From: Nematostella vectensis | Lineage: Eukaryota; Cnidaria; Anthozoa; Actiniaria; Edwardsiidae | Assembly: GCF_932526225.1 (NCBI RefSeq) | Contig: NC_064036.1 | Span: forward strand, 3,411,501 to 3,475,500 | Reading direction: 5' to 3' | Length of the DNA: 64,000 nucleotides | Shown here: piece after piece, positions 10,501 to 21,696 of the stretch | How the letters are laid out: the number at the start of each line of letters is the position of its first letter | Position numbering within the stretch: position 1 is the first letter of the stretch | Made by a program: the position numbers and the translations under genes | The notes under the pieces: generated by a model | What the model saw: only the letters and a program-made list of their open reading frames with translations | Told to the model about the DNA's origin: nothing | Databases searched by the model: none

Positions 10501-13298
10501 AGACACTTCAGCTTCCCGCCATGTGCTGCCCGGTGTAGCGGGGTGCAGCCTGTGACGTCACGCGTGTGAACGAGGCACTCCCTACTGGTGCCAAGATGGG
10601 ACACGGCGTTTTGCTGCAAACAGCCAATGTAACAAAGCAGTATAACAAAAATATATTTTAAGACAAGGAAGGGTACAAATGCGTGCTCAGCTGTGCCGTT
10701 TCCCTTAAGAAGCACACTTTTTTTTACCTGTACCGGTATGACATAAAAATAAAGTCCACTGTCTCTGAGGACTCTAGTAGCTTACTTCTTCACCTGTACC
10801 GCTATGACATAGAAATAAGGTCCACTGTCTCAGAGGACTCTAGTAGCTTACTTCACCTGAAGGTCCCCCATGTCAGACCAACCCAGTAGCACTCTTCCTC
10901 ATCTGTACCGCTATGACAATACCCACCATAGTTATAAGGCCCCCCACCTCAGACCCACCCAGTAGCACACTTCTTCATCTGTACCGCTATGACAATACCC
11001 ACCACAGTTATAAGCTCCCCCACCTAAGACCCACCCAGTGGCACACTTCTTCATCTGCACCGCTATGACAATACCCACCACAGTTATAAGGTCCCCCCAC
11101 CCAGTAGCACACTTCTTCATCTGCGCCACTATGACAATACCCACCACAGTTATAAGGCCCCCCACCTCAGACCCACCCAGTAGCACACTTCTTCATCTGT
11201 ACCGCTATGACAATACCCACCACAGTTATAAGCTCCCCCACCTAAGACCCACCCAGTGGCACACTTCTTCATCTGTACCGCTATGACAATACCCAACACA
11301 GTTATAAGGTCCCCCACCCAGTAACATGCTTCTTCATCTGCACCGCTATGACAATACCCACCACAGTTATAAGGTCCCCTGCCTCAGACGCTCTAAGTAA
11401 CACTTCTCTCCAGTCATCTTGGCTCGCCATACAGCCCAGCTGGTCCCAGCTCTCGACTTTAGAGATGGACTTTTGGTAAGCTGACACATGACCATTAAGG
11501 TACTGATCCCCTTGGGGGTGGGGGTGGACTACAGTTCCATTAGGGTGTGGTATCACGGCAAAGGGCTTGGGAGGGAAAGCTCTGGTGCGAGGGTTATCAG
11601 GTGGATGGTTGAGGTTTAACAGAGATGCAGTGCTGGCGATGGAGTTGAAGTCATCAAAGTCGTACTCCTCTACTTCGCTGTACTGCACCTGGTGGTTTGC
11701 GTGATGACTGGTTAGCGAGAGAGCATGTGAGTCCACAGAGTGATAATCTTTTCATAGTATTTATCTGTAGTGGAGGCAAGAGTCTCTTATTGTTAGTTTT
11801 GCAGACTAATTCTGCAGGTGATGGGAACCACAAAGCAATTATTTTTATTTAGTATTAAATGATGCATATCCATCAGTTCTTTAGTGGCAATAGACTGTTA
11901 TCCTATGCTGGGGCAATTCCAGGATTCATCAATGATGAGGAAGGGGGGGGGGGGAGGGGGCAACCTCACAAATGATACATACAAAACAAGGGGGGGAGGC
12001 CGGAGCCCCCCTTGACAACCTGTATTCACCACTGTATGACATACTACTGTGACGCCTTTAGAGCGTTCTTTTTTTACTTGTGATTCCGGATGGAGAATGA
12101 TTAGAATAGAAAAAGTTTGCTTTCGTTTATCCCTCGTTCCCATTTCGGAATGGAATGAAGGCCATTTACCCATTCTGCTACCTGAATTACTCGAATGCCA
12201 TTCTAAACATTCTCTACCAACCATTCCCATTCCAGAATGATAGAAGAAAAAAAAAACGTGCCCCTAGTCAAACAGGGTGAGTATAGCTGGCTTACAAGGG
12301 AGCTATGTGTTAAAGAAAAATATTGTCTTAATGTCTTAATGTTTGTAGTAATAACTTGTCTCAAAGCTGACCACACCCCACTTTTCCTTACATCTTCAGT
12401 GCTTCCATTTGCAGCCCTAAGGCACTCATTCAGGTAGCGTTCCTCCTGCTCAAAATCCCCCAGGTCGTCTACAGAGCTGGTCTCTTCTAAGATATTGGTT
12501 AACAAGTAGTCTGAGGTCTTGTTTGACCTGTTATGCCTGAGAAAAGATAGAGATCAATAGTCTGTAGACACTTGTAGCTGGTTTCATTGAAGCCAATGAG
12601 TACCCTTTCCAGCCCTAGTATATCTTATATTAGAGGAAACACTCACAGGTGCAGGTTTGTAGGTGCTCTTTAGAAATGTCCTAAGATAAGAGATGACATT
12701 TACTTTCCACTTTCTTTTAGAAAGGGTGGGAGAACTTTGAAGATGAGTGAGGGTACAGTATGTCAGAGTGATCTTTTTCCTAGAACTAACTAGGGTGCGC
12801 AGTCGTACATATCTATGGTAAGAACATATTACTTGATAATCTTTCAATAGGAATTACTGATATTTTGGTGGCTATGGAGTTGTTGGTGCACCCCCTACAC
12901 ACCCAGTAGTTAATCAAATGCATCTCAATTTTCAATATATGTAATTTTATTACCAACTATGTATGTTAATGTAATAAAAGTGAGAAAAATTTGTATAAGG
13001 TGGTTATTGCAGTGGTATGGTGGTTTGTGGGCCAAAGCAAGGGAAGGGGTCCCTCAGTATTGAAAAAAAAAGAATTATAAAGGGATGGCCAGTAGGTACA
13101 TGGCTGTACCAAACTCTTCTGCTTTTTAATTTCTAAATATACCCCCTCTTCAATATTTCCAGGCCTGCTATGGCCCAGTGTACGCACTTGTCTGCAGATG
13201 GTACTCCCATCGTATCGGCTGGAGAATGACCATAGCGAGGTGGTGTCTGTAGTCGGCTTCTGTTCATGGATTTCATCATACCTCTGCATGCTCATCAT
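4548..13298 (-). CDS. SNCAIP: Synphilin-1-like ankyrin repeat and coiled-coil protein
   Basis: Multi-exon minus-strand gene. Exons, high to low: 13298-13143 (start ATGATG, in-frame TGA upstream; 5'UTR part from 13348), tentative 12680-12647, 12510 (or 12536)-12392, 11688-11362, 10613-10416, 9605-9440, 9082-8802, 8334-8272, 8163-8018, 6958-6794, 6074-5872, 5032-4575. All phases agree and the sum is about 772 codons. The end is either read-through to TAA at 4548 or a further exon not seen. Residues about 213-400 hold ankyrin repeats (TPLHRAAHGGKLKCLQWL, TLLHYAAQAGQQECLKYLL, TPEHLAAREGHLLCLQTLV), then AGHTGCAKYLAMVESC and a coiled coil, matching synphilin-1 in order and in the segment joining ankyrins to the coiled coil. 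An acidic N-terminal YDFDDF stretch also resembles it. The C-terminal part is Ser/Arg/Pro-rich. Synphilin-1 binds alpha-synuclein and ubiquitin ligases in vertebrates; the role here is unknown. First-exon junctions are the weakest part. Confidence 0.85.
5200..5328. mobile_element. 129-bp TIR element (MITE)
   Basis: The ends TAAGGCATAGTTTAGACGC and GCGTCTAAACTAGGCCTTA are inverted repeats matching at 18 of 19 positions. The interior is non-coding and contains near-palindromic ATGCATGCAAAT / ATTTGCATGCA. It lies in the intron between the last two recognised exons of the SNCAIP-like gene. Confidence 0.75.
5461..5512. repeat. 26-bp direct duplication
   Basis: Two adjacent copies of CTCAAGAACAATCAGTTATC plus ATCAG. 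Local tandem duplication in an intron. Confidence 0.85.
5580..5752. mobile_element. Short TIR element with GTGGCGGATCC end
   Basis: Begins CAGTGGCGGATCCCGG and ends CTAGATCCACCCCTGG, which are imperfect inverted repeats, with G-rich and C-rich subterminal parts around an AT-rich centre. The GTGGCGGATCC end resembles the core of the repeat family found at 37985 and 45290 (CAGTGGCGGATCCAGACC), so a related non-autonomous DNA transposon is likely. Confidence 0.6.
6426..6826 (-). repeat. 78-bp array copying an exon end and its splice donor
   Basis: Five copies at exact 78-bp spacing. The copy at 6795-6826 is the true 3' end of the SNCAIP-like exon 6958-6794 (reading GATGCCAAACAGACAGACG then AGTCAAG followed by donor GTAATAG). 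The other copies, in the downstream intron, repeat about 31 bases of exon, the donor and about 47 bases of intron. Donors are at about 6793, 6715, 6637, 6559 and 6481; the last reads GTTAGT. In the gene's frame a TAA follows the donor at once, so use of a distal donor would end the protein. Confidence 0.9.
6959..8017. other. Intron of the SNCAIP-like gene, no other feature
   Basis: AT-rich intronic sequence between exons 8163-8018 and 6958-6794. It contains a short CAT/CAC trinucleotide run near 7930-7957 and no coding frame that fits the gene. Confidence 0.6.
9195..9400. repeat. Degenerate tandem repeat in an intron
   Basis: About four to five diverged copies of a unit containing AACGCAAAAAAGCG, ATGACGGTGCGGATA and TTTAA, period roughly 35-50 bp with indels. 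It lies between the exons 9605-9440 and 9082-8802. Confidence 0.7.
9694..9949. repeat. 84-bp tandem triplication
   Basis: Three copies starting at 9694, 9778 and 9862 with TCCGAACTCGTTACCACTAC and carrying TTGACATACTTTCCGTGT and ACCGTATAAATATAAC. Copies differ by a few substitutions. Intronic. Confidence 0.93.
10338..10402. repeat. (TTACTA)n microsatellite
   Basis: About eleven perfect TTACTA hexamers, 14 bases downstream of the splice donor of the exon 10613-10416. The hexamer has no CA or GT step, so it does not create splice sites. Confidence 0.97.
10717..11390 (-). repeat. Array copying an exon end and splice donor of the SNCAIP-like gene
   Basis: On the minus strand each unit holds CCTTATAACTGTGGTGGGTA followed by TTGTCATAGCGGTGCAGATG and AAGAAG. 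The copy at about 11390-11320 is the coding 3' end of the exon 11688-11362 with donor GTGGGT. Six further good copies follow at periods of 76, 76 and 66 bp, and this triple pattern itself occurs twice; two more diverged copies lie at 10717-10870. The whole array sits between that exon and the next ankyrin exon (10613). Confidence 0.9.
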
Positions 13299-13348
13299 TG
13301 CATGCTGCCATTTGGTCCCTCATTAGGGGAGAGCCACCCTGGGGTGCC

Positions 13349-15520
13349 CTGAAAACACGAGGACCAAGCAGCCAAATAAGTTTTAGTGTTGAGGGTCTGT
13401 GCAGTGAACTTTAGATGCTAAAAATATTAAATATCTATTTGGAATCACTGACTGATCACACATCTGATTGAAAGCAGCAGTGCAAAAAAGTCAGTGAATA
13501 ATCATTCAGCCATTCTTAGCGAAATAAGTATGCGTAACATATCAGAGGCTAGTCCTTTATATCCCATGGCAGTGATAGGTAATCAAACGTGAACAAAGAG
13601 CCCATAGGTAACATGGTAGGGTTTGGATCTACTTATACCCAGCACTTTCAAACCCCTCAATAGGGGGTTGGGGGATTTGATATGAAACCATATAAAATTT
13701 CATAAAAAATGTGTTGTAATATGCAAAATAAAAGTATTTTTTCCCTAGTTGAGTAGTCAAAACAGGTCTAAAGATAACGCCGCAGGAGTTATGTAATATT
13801 TTTTTAGGCAGTCACATTCTCCACACTACATTAAATACTTTGTGCATTACTTTCTCTAACTTTTTATAACTACTATTTTCGTTGAAAACTACTTCAAAAG
13901 GTATTTATTTTAGGTATACATAGTATTGGTGTGAAATTGTTTAATCTCCCAGCATGAAAAGAAAGACGATCATTTTTTCTAAACGAGTAAATAAATACAT
14001 ATCCTTAAACAGAAAGTCGTCCCTAAGCTAGCTAAATAGATAATTTTCAGAAAGGTTACAGAGAAAAACATTCGTGAAGAGAATATCAAGTAAAAATTAA
14101 AAGATAAAGCTGCTGACATCGCGAGTCGTCGTTTGTTTATATATTAAATGCAGCCGTTCTACTGTGATATTCACATCGCAAACACTTGAGGCTTCATCTA
14201 TTTATTTACTTATGGCACATTTCATTGGTCTTTAATCATCTAACGTTAAGAATCATTTTAAACTTTTTCAGACAATAACTTATCTAAGCGAAAACTAAGC
14301 GTCTCTTCAGAGTAAACTCGTTCCGCTTCGATCAGTACCTATGACGAGGCGGGTATGTACTTAGAAGCTGTCTTGAGTTTTTTGAATCAAGAAGCTTATA
14401 AAAACCGGTTGGAAAATAGGCAAGGGGCATTTACGATTCATGTAACTTTTTAGCTAATCTAAAGAGTGCAGTTTTGCCGATAAAACGACGATTAGCTAGT
14501 TGGAACCCAGACAAGTGCAACACTTTATAATCGCCAACACGCGACAACACACCGACAAAAACTAATAAATCGCAAACAGTAAACGCTGCGTTTAACCAAA
14601 TAAAACATCTGAGATCTGTCTGAAATAGTATAAAACGTAAAACTTGTCAAACGGAAAGGCGAAAAGGTCAGAGGAGCTGCCTCACGTAGGTCCGAAGGCT
14701 AATAAGAATAACTAAACTTAGAACTCATGTTACACTCAATTAAATGTGGTTTGAAACACAATCGTGGCTTTCTCGGTAACGCATAAGCACATCTGGGTCG
14801 GAATCAGCTGTGTGGCTCATGCACGGTCCAGGGTAAGACCCTGAACGTGTAAAGTACTCACCAAACATTTGAATCCCTCGGTACACTGAAGCGCCAACTC
14901 GTGTTTGCTTTATGAATTATTTGCAGCTTTTCTTGACAACAAGTAAATAACTTGATCACTTGATCAAACGACTGTATCGTTATCCGTAATGGCCTGTTAA
15001 AAGCTTTGTAATCAGTTCGCCTCTCGGTATGGAAGGTTTTTTCACCGTCCTTTTATCGTATTCATGTCCTCGCATAAATTACGCTCAAGTGAGAAGGGTC
15101 TAAAGCCGCACGTATAAAGATGTAATCCTAAGAGATTATCGCTTTTGATCAGATTACTGCGACAGACGCAAAGTCAATGTATCGTTATTTTTACCAAATC
15201 ACAGCTAGATGATCCAGCTAGATATTTGCGTTGAAGCCTTTCGAGGATTTATCCCAAAGAGACGCAACAAGAAACGTCACTCAGTGTAAAAGGTAAGAGA
15301 ACTAATGAGGCGATAGTATTATTAAACAGCTCAATTCTCTGAATGTAAATCCTTTTGCTACTCATTAATAGGTCGCGGCTTGTCCGAAAACGGAACAGGA
15401 CGAACGTACGAGCGGGTCTCGGATATCGACTCATGCCCGATCCCGAGCAGCGTCATCAAGACTAGGTGCATCAGGAATTTGGTATATAGGTTGCAGGGAG
15501 GGTGTGTGTGTGTGACGGAT
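13349..15520. other. Gene-free interval upstream of the SNCAIP-like gene
   Basis: AT-rich sequence with no frame longer than about 60 codons that looks coding. It probably holds the promoter and 5' noncoding exons of the minus-strand gene, because the exon at 13348 starts after a good acceptor (GTGTTTTCAG), so transcription must start farther upstream. I could not place the start. Confidence 0.5.
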
Positions 15521-15545
15521 GGGGGGGGGGGGGGGGGGGGGGGGG
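15521..15545. repeat. 25-base G homopolymer
   Basis: Uninterrupted run of G preceded by a short (GT)n run at 15502-15513. Runs of this length are unstable and are prone to assembly error. Confidence 0.9.
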
Positions 15546-15777
15546 CTTTCCCCAATCCTGTCTGGGGACTGTCCGAGCGGACATGCAGTTTATTACTTTG
15601 TAGCATAATACTAGGGACCGCCTGATATCTCCCCAAAATCGGACAAGCCAAAATTTATAAAAGAAATTCGAAACAAGCAAATATTCGCTAAAATGCACTG
15701 CGCATCTCAAGAAAAAATAATCGAGAAACAAAGCTGCTCTAGTACCAGTGCTAGTATGGCTTTTTGATTGCTGTTTT

Positions 15778-16021
15778 CGAGGGAGGAGGGGGGAGGGAGG
15801 AGGGGGGAGGGGGGAGGGAGAAGGGGTGAGGGAGGAGGGGGGAGGGAGGAGGGGGGAGGGAGGAGGGGGAGGGAGGAGGGGGGAGGGAGGAGGGGGAGGG
15901 AGGAGGGGGGAGGGAGGAGGGGGGAGGGAGGGAGGAGGGGGGAGGGAGGAGAGGGGAGGGAGGAGGGGGAAGGGAGGGAGGAGGAGGAGGGAGGAGGGGG
16001 GAGGGAGGGAGGAGGGGGGAG
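15778..16021. repeat. Purine-only GGGAGGA minisatellite
   Basis: About 240 bases consisting only of G and A on the plus strand, made of GGGAGGAGGGG-type units of 10-15 bp. A pure homopurine:homopyrimidine tract with many G-triplets is expected to form triplex (H-DNA) or G-quadruplex structures. Open frames on both strands here are low-complexity artefacts. Confidence 0.95.
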
Positions 16022-17261
16022 CTATCTTCCGGGAACCAAATCCCCACAGAACTCTGCAAGATACCCCTTCTCCCCTTTATTTTTCTTAAATTACTAAAGA
16101 CACCACTCGATAATTTCTAAAAGCATTCAATTTTTTGTCTTATATGCCTCGTTATACTGTAATAACTCAGATAGAATTCCCTCCCTGATTTAAGTAGTTC
16201 GATAAATACAGTACATATTTTTCACAGGCATGCAGGCCCAGATCTTACTATCATGTAAATAAAAAACAACTGTAACTTCCCAGCAAAAACAAGCCTACTA
16301 GAAAACTATGGCTATTTTTTAATAACTGTAACCATGAATCCATGTTTGGTAAACAAAACCAACTGATTGTTTTCACCATAAAATTATTTAAGTCATTGAA
16401 ACTGTTTCCAAACAGCGACTCGAGATAACCATTATAATTTTACAGTGTAGTATTGCCATGAGTTTCAAAGCTCTTCCGTAATATAGACCTGTAAGCTTTT
16501 TTTTTCTTCTACGGTATTTTGGATACTAGAACATATGTATCAGGAAAAACACGAACACGAAACATGGTGAAAAAATAAAAATATAAACCCGAGGATATTT
16601 ATTGCACTTGTATCCAGAAAGAAAGTTCTTGTAGGGGGCTTTTAGAAATGTATAACATATTCAGTCACTTTATTCATCCACCCACGACATAAAAAAACCG
16701 ACTCGTTGTTTTTACCAACAGTAAGGAATTGTTTACTTTCCTACGTCGAGGTTACCAAGATTACGTGAAAGCATCAACATCGATTAACAATTTATTCTAT
16801 GGCCTCGAAATCCTACTGGTCCAAATTCAATTGTTTTAGCCATGTACCATGGCAACAGACATAAATAGAGCAGCCATCTTTGGTGATTCAGTTGTAAACG
16901 AGTCCCCGTTTCGGACAATTTATACGTTTCGCGTGGTATCTAAGGTCAAGAGAGTGAAATTACAAAATCGCCGATGGAGCGATGCTTTAGAGGGTTTGAA
17001 CATTTGTAATTTTGAGAGTTTTTTGGCGGAGTTCACTCTGAGTTCGTAGGAACTGGTGTTCGAATCTTCGCCACATTCTCAAGTGGGATACTCCGTGCTC
17101 TCCAGCTTTCAGGACTAAAGCTTTTCCAAAGGGTGTTAGATACAAATACTTATATTTCGTGGTAAACCACAAGGGTATTAAACACATATTCATAGAAGAA
17201 GTGAGACAACTTCAAACATTGTTTGTTTAGTGGATAAAACAGAAATAACAAGAAAGGTGAA
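16022..17261. other. Upstream region of the MGCGSS gene
   Basis: AT-rich sequence without a supported gene. It should contain the promoter and 5'UTR of the gene starting at 17262. The 66-codon frame at 16849-17049 has no recognisable similarity and overlaps a similar frame on the other strand. Confidence 0.5.
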
Positions 17262-20200
17262 ATGGGATGTGGATCAAGTGCAGAGCCAGGCAGAGAAAGG
17301 CTAGGGCAACCTATTCCAAACGGAAATGTCAAACATGACAGCCCTTCTCCGCCAGCCAGAGCTAACAGTCCTGAGAAATCCAAGTCAAGAGGGGGCTCTG
17401 CTAGCTCTCGTAAAAGTGACCACAGGCGGACTTCAGCTTGTTCACACAAGAGCGAAAAGTCTCATAACTCTTACAAAAGAAATAGAAGTCGAAAGTCTTC
17501 ATCTTCTTCATCGTCTGACTCATCTCATGGAAGTAAAGAGTGCATAAAAGAACCCCTTGCTAAGGAACCAGAGCCTATTGCTAATCAGGAACCGATTCAA
17601 GAGACAAAGCCCGATAAGGAACAACCGCCTGATCCTGATGTCAATCAAAACCAGGAGGAACCAGAAGAACCAAAACCGGAAGAACCTGCTGTGCAGCCAG
17701 AAAAGACTGAGGAGGAAACGGTGCAAGACCCACAGCCAGATTTCAGTGAAGATGTCATTAAGCAATTTGCTGATTTAGAAACTGTGATTAAAGACCTCGA
17801 GGCCAAAAATTCTGAGGCGGCCCATAGGGCGAAGCATCTACAACTATTGGAGCTGCACAAAAGTCTGACAGAGCAAGAAAAGCAAGTTGAGGTGTTGAAA
17901 CAGCAAACGTAAGTTTCTCCATGTAATTCAGTCAGGTCCACTTGAAAATGTTTTTAAGTGGTACCTTAGATTCAACATTGTTAGTGTTACCTTATGATTT
18001 TGACATTTCCTTCCCACAATTGTATACTGTATTGCACCCTGATTTTTTAGGTGATTTTCTGCAAAAAAAAAAAAATGAAAAATAGAAAGTAACTATATAT
18101 GACAAAAATCCCAGATGAGAAGTATTTTGAAAAATAATTGTTTTGTTCGCCTCAAAGACATGGAGATAAGTAGGAGTAAAGTAAAAAAGTAAAAATAAAA
18201 CACATTATTCACCCTTTATATTATCAAATTTTGTGTTCCTTATGCATTATATCAGGGACCATTCTAGTGTTGAATACCAGAACCTGACACGCCCCCACCC
18301 ATATAAAGAAATAGTAATATGACTGAGAATAGAAAACTCTTTCTATAGAAAAAAAACTCTAGATTAAGAGTTATCACTGATCTCTTGGTTCACCTTACAC
18401 TGTTATAATGGCCCTGGTGTTGATTTCCTTCACTACTAAATAGGTCTCTAACTCATTTTTATTTTTTATTTTTGAAAAAGCAAGAAATATCATGATAATA
18501 ATATTCTGAATAATAATGGATTTTTAAATCTATTCAGGGCAAAAGAATACCAAGATGTGGTGTCCATGGTACATCCATCTGTCAGGGCCATGTTTGCCAC
18601 AGAATCCGAGCACAGTGAACACATGAAAAAGGAGCATCAGGAATATATGGATGCATTAAATAAGCAGGAGGTTGCTGAGCAAGAGTTTAACACCATGAAG
18701 GAACAATATAAAAACTTATATAACACATTTCAGTCTGAGGTTGAGACAGTGAAACAGGAGACTGAGTTGCTAGGCAAGAAACGGCATGAGCAAGAGGAGA
18801 TACTGGGCAAGATTTTTAATGATACGTATGGCAGTGACAACGAATGGAAGCTAGAGATGGAACTGGACGCTCTTGGAGACCAGAAAGAAAGGGTTCAAGC
18901 AGCACACACAAAGTGGACAAATGCTAGGAAGTTTCTGTATACTGCTGCCAATCAAATTCTGTGGGCTCTACGTCGTTGGTCACAAATAGGGGAACACAAT
19001 GTGCAAGCCCCAATGGTAAGAAAGATTGTATACCGGCATGTTGGCTATTCTAGACCACACTGATGTCCTCAATGTACTGATTATGTGTCATTCTATGAAT
19101 GCGCACATTATTTATTAAATTTGATTATATTTGCTAATTCATTTAACAATTAATAGCAAGCAATAGAGAACCTTTTTTGAAAGCCAAAAAACTCATAGAT
19201 AATTCCTAGCTAACAGCTGCATTTAAGGACTACATTGGGCTAGTGCTTAATTTGAAACCCTGCATATGAAAGGTTGGATGTAAAAGCTTGATGGATTCAT
19301 TATCCTGATCCCCCATCCCCAACCGCACTAATATCTTCCTCCTGACCAGTGTAATGTAACCATGAACTGGGATTAATTTACCTATTCCTACTCACAGGTG
19401 AAGTACCAGATGTCAGCAGAGACCAGGAACCACCTGGTTGCTGGACTGCAGAATGTCCAAAGCACACATGGATTTTTGGCTCCTCTTGAAGTGCCATATT
19501 GCAAGAAGGAGGATCTGGAGGTAGGAGAAGTATTTTATTTACATCTGGTGTGATATGTGTTGTTTCAGTCTTTGAATTTTGTACAGTGGAACCTATGGAC
19601 AATTCCCAAAGAATTTCTTCTGCCAATCTCTATACTGTAAATGTCAGACTCTTCTATAGGAGAGGACACAAAACAGACAGACTTTTCAGTTTCAAGGACA
19701 CTATTTAGTGTGCCTGTTTATTGTTTACCATCCTAGCATCTTTAAAATTGTTTTATATATCTTTGATGACTTGTTGTCACCATTATTTGAGCAGAGTTGA
19801 CCAAGTTTTAATGTTGATTCAATATTCAAGCCTGACATGTTCTGCCAAAAAAAACCCACAATACATTGAGATTTATATTCTTGTTTTTCAGGCATTAAAA
19901 TCTGCTATAAATACCATATTCCAAGATGTCCAAGTCCACACACGCTACCAGCAAGCCTATGCATTTTACCTGAGCACCTACAACAAGTGCTTGAACCTCC
20001 TTAAGTGGATTGATAATGTGCTAGACAGCACCATAAACAAGGACCTTGTCCAAGTCCGCAAGCAGTTCCATGAGAAGTACTATGAGCTCAAGGAAGAGAG
20101 AATCAACTTGATCCAGGCCAAGATCAAAGAAAAGCTGGGAATGGATATGACTCTAGAACTAAACAAAGAGGAATTCAAGGAGGTGGAAGCTGAAAAAACA

Positions 20201-20608
20201 GGCATGGATGTGGCTACAGCAGAAATTGTAGAGAAAGAAGAGGGCACAGAAGAAGCCCCAACACCTAATGAAGAATCTGACAATCCACCTCCAGCTGTCA
20301 TCCCAATGGCAGTAGAGGGAGAAGCTGCTGATGAAAGCCAAGACATACAACCAGAGGCCAAGCCCTTATCACTGTCCGAGTTAGCCCCACCCCCATCTCA
20401 AGACGACCTGTTTGGAGACATTGAACAGCTGAAGAAAAAGCATGAAGAAGAGATGGCAGAGTTTGAGAAGGCACAAGAGTTGAACAAGACTAGGGTCGAG
20501 CAAGGGCTACAGGAGAAGCTAAGAGCAAGGCGCAGCAGGCGGCGAAAGATGGAGGTTGAAAAAGCAGAAGAGTTGTCACTAGCACCACCACCAGCCACAG
20601 AGATGTAA
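17262..20608 (+). CDS. Putative myristoylated coiled-coil protein, function unknown
   Basis: Four exons: 17262-17908, 18538-19015, 19398-19520 and 19892-20608, all with GT-AG borders and matching phases, giving 654 residues. The protein starts MGCGSS, a classical N-myristoylation signal with a neighbouring cysteine suited to palmitoylation, so membrane attachment is likely. Residues about 10-90 are Ser/Arg/Lys-rich with an octaserine-like stretch, about 90-155 Pro/Glu/Gln-rich, and from about 160 onward mostly helical with heptads, interrupted by a less charged part around KFLYTAANQILWALRRWSQ. The C-terminal 100 residues are acidic and then end in a basic coiled coil (KLRARRSRRRKME). No transmembrane segment or catalytic motif is visible. 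I do not recognise the family. The start is the first ATG of the frame and gives the myristoylation signal, which supports it. Confidence 0.85.
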
Positions 20609-20690
20609 TTAGATCATTGCCAAACCTGCCAACTCTCACAGGAGTCTCAAGGTTTTCAGCCACAGGGGTTTCAAGGCTTTCAGATCTCCC

Positions 20691-20696
20691 AATAAA
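20691..20696 (+). terminator. Polyadenylation signal AATAAA
   Basis: AATAAA 83 bases after the stop codon of the MGCGSS gene, on the same strand. Confidence 0.6.
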
Positions 20697-21289
20697 AAAT
20701 CCATATAGTTACCTTATATCTCCCAGATAAATACCTTGTTTTTATCATTAACACCTTCTGATTTCGAGCTATCAGTGTTGGCTGTATGCAAAACAAAAGT
20801 CATTTTATTTCAAGTGCAAGGAAAAAACATTGTAAAGGCAATATTTTATACTTTCCACATCTGAGTCAATGACACACTTCATATCAGATGGACACAAACT
20901 ATCAGTATAAAAAAATCGAGAAAAGGAAAACAAAATGAACTGCAAATGATTTGTTCCAAATAATGGAATGGCCCAATGCACTTACTGAAGTGTCAAGCCT
21001 TAGACTTTGGTTGGGGGTCAGGAGAGGGTCTAACTTGTTTCAAAGGGGATCATTGATTAGTGATAAAAAGGTTGTTCTTGCTTAAGGAAAAAAAAATTCA
21101 TTTCAATGTATATAGTTTAGCCATTGCTAATTAAACTAATTTTAGTTATACATTGTACATACTAACAAGAAAAACATGTATGTGAATATGCTGTTGACTG
21201 ATCAGGGCTGCCAGTACTGAGTTTCACTTGTGACAGACTACAACATTTATCCAGAGCCCGGGAGGGGAAGGGGCTCTGATAAAAACAGA

Positions 21290-21530
21290 TGGGGTGATCT
21301 TCAGTAAAATCAATTTTAACCCTAAGGGATAGCAAATTTGGTGTGGTCAAATGAATTTTTAACCCTTAAAGAGCAGAATCGGAAAAACCGTTAAACACCC
21401 CCTAAGGAATAGCAGTTGGTCGAAATTTATACCCTAAGGATGGCAGAATCGGAAATTTCCTTCAACACCCCCTAAGGGATTGCAGTTGCTAGAGGTTTTA
21501 TAGCCTAAAAGATAGGACAATCACCCTGTC
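21290..21530. repeat. Dispersed repeat with CCCTAAGGGATAGCA motifs
   Basis: Contains four spaced copies of a CCCTAAGGGATAGCAG-like motif separated by TTTATACC, AGAATCGGAAA and TTAAACACC segments. Similar blocks occur at 24590-24720, 35765-35900 and, more diverged, at 38900-39040 and 61890-62180, so this is an interspersed family with internal near-tandem structure. No coding capacity. Confidence 0.75.
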
Positions 21531-21696
21531 TACTTTTCTGGAGATTTCCCCAGGATTAAGAGTTATAGGGGGAGAGGTGGTTGTGGTGTGGGATCACTCA
21601 GTGGCCATTTCCTGGACAACAATACTCTCTCCAACATTCAAAGATTATAAACCACAATCAGACATAAAAAACAGGATGAAAAATGCTGTGTAGATA

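Noticed and set aside
15748-16097. Gly/Arg-rich and Pro/Ser-rich frames on both strands
   Set aside because: Low-complexity translation of the purine tract with no flanking gene structure.
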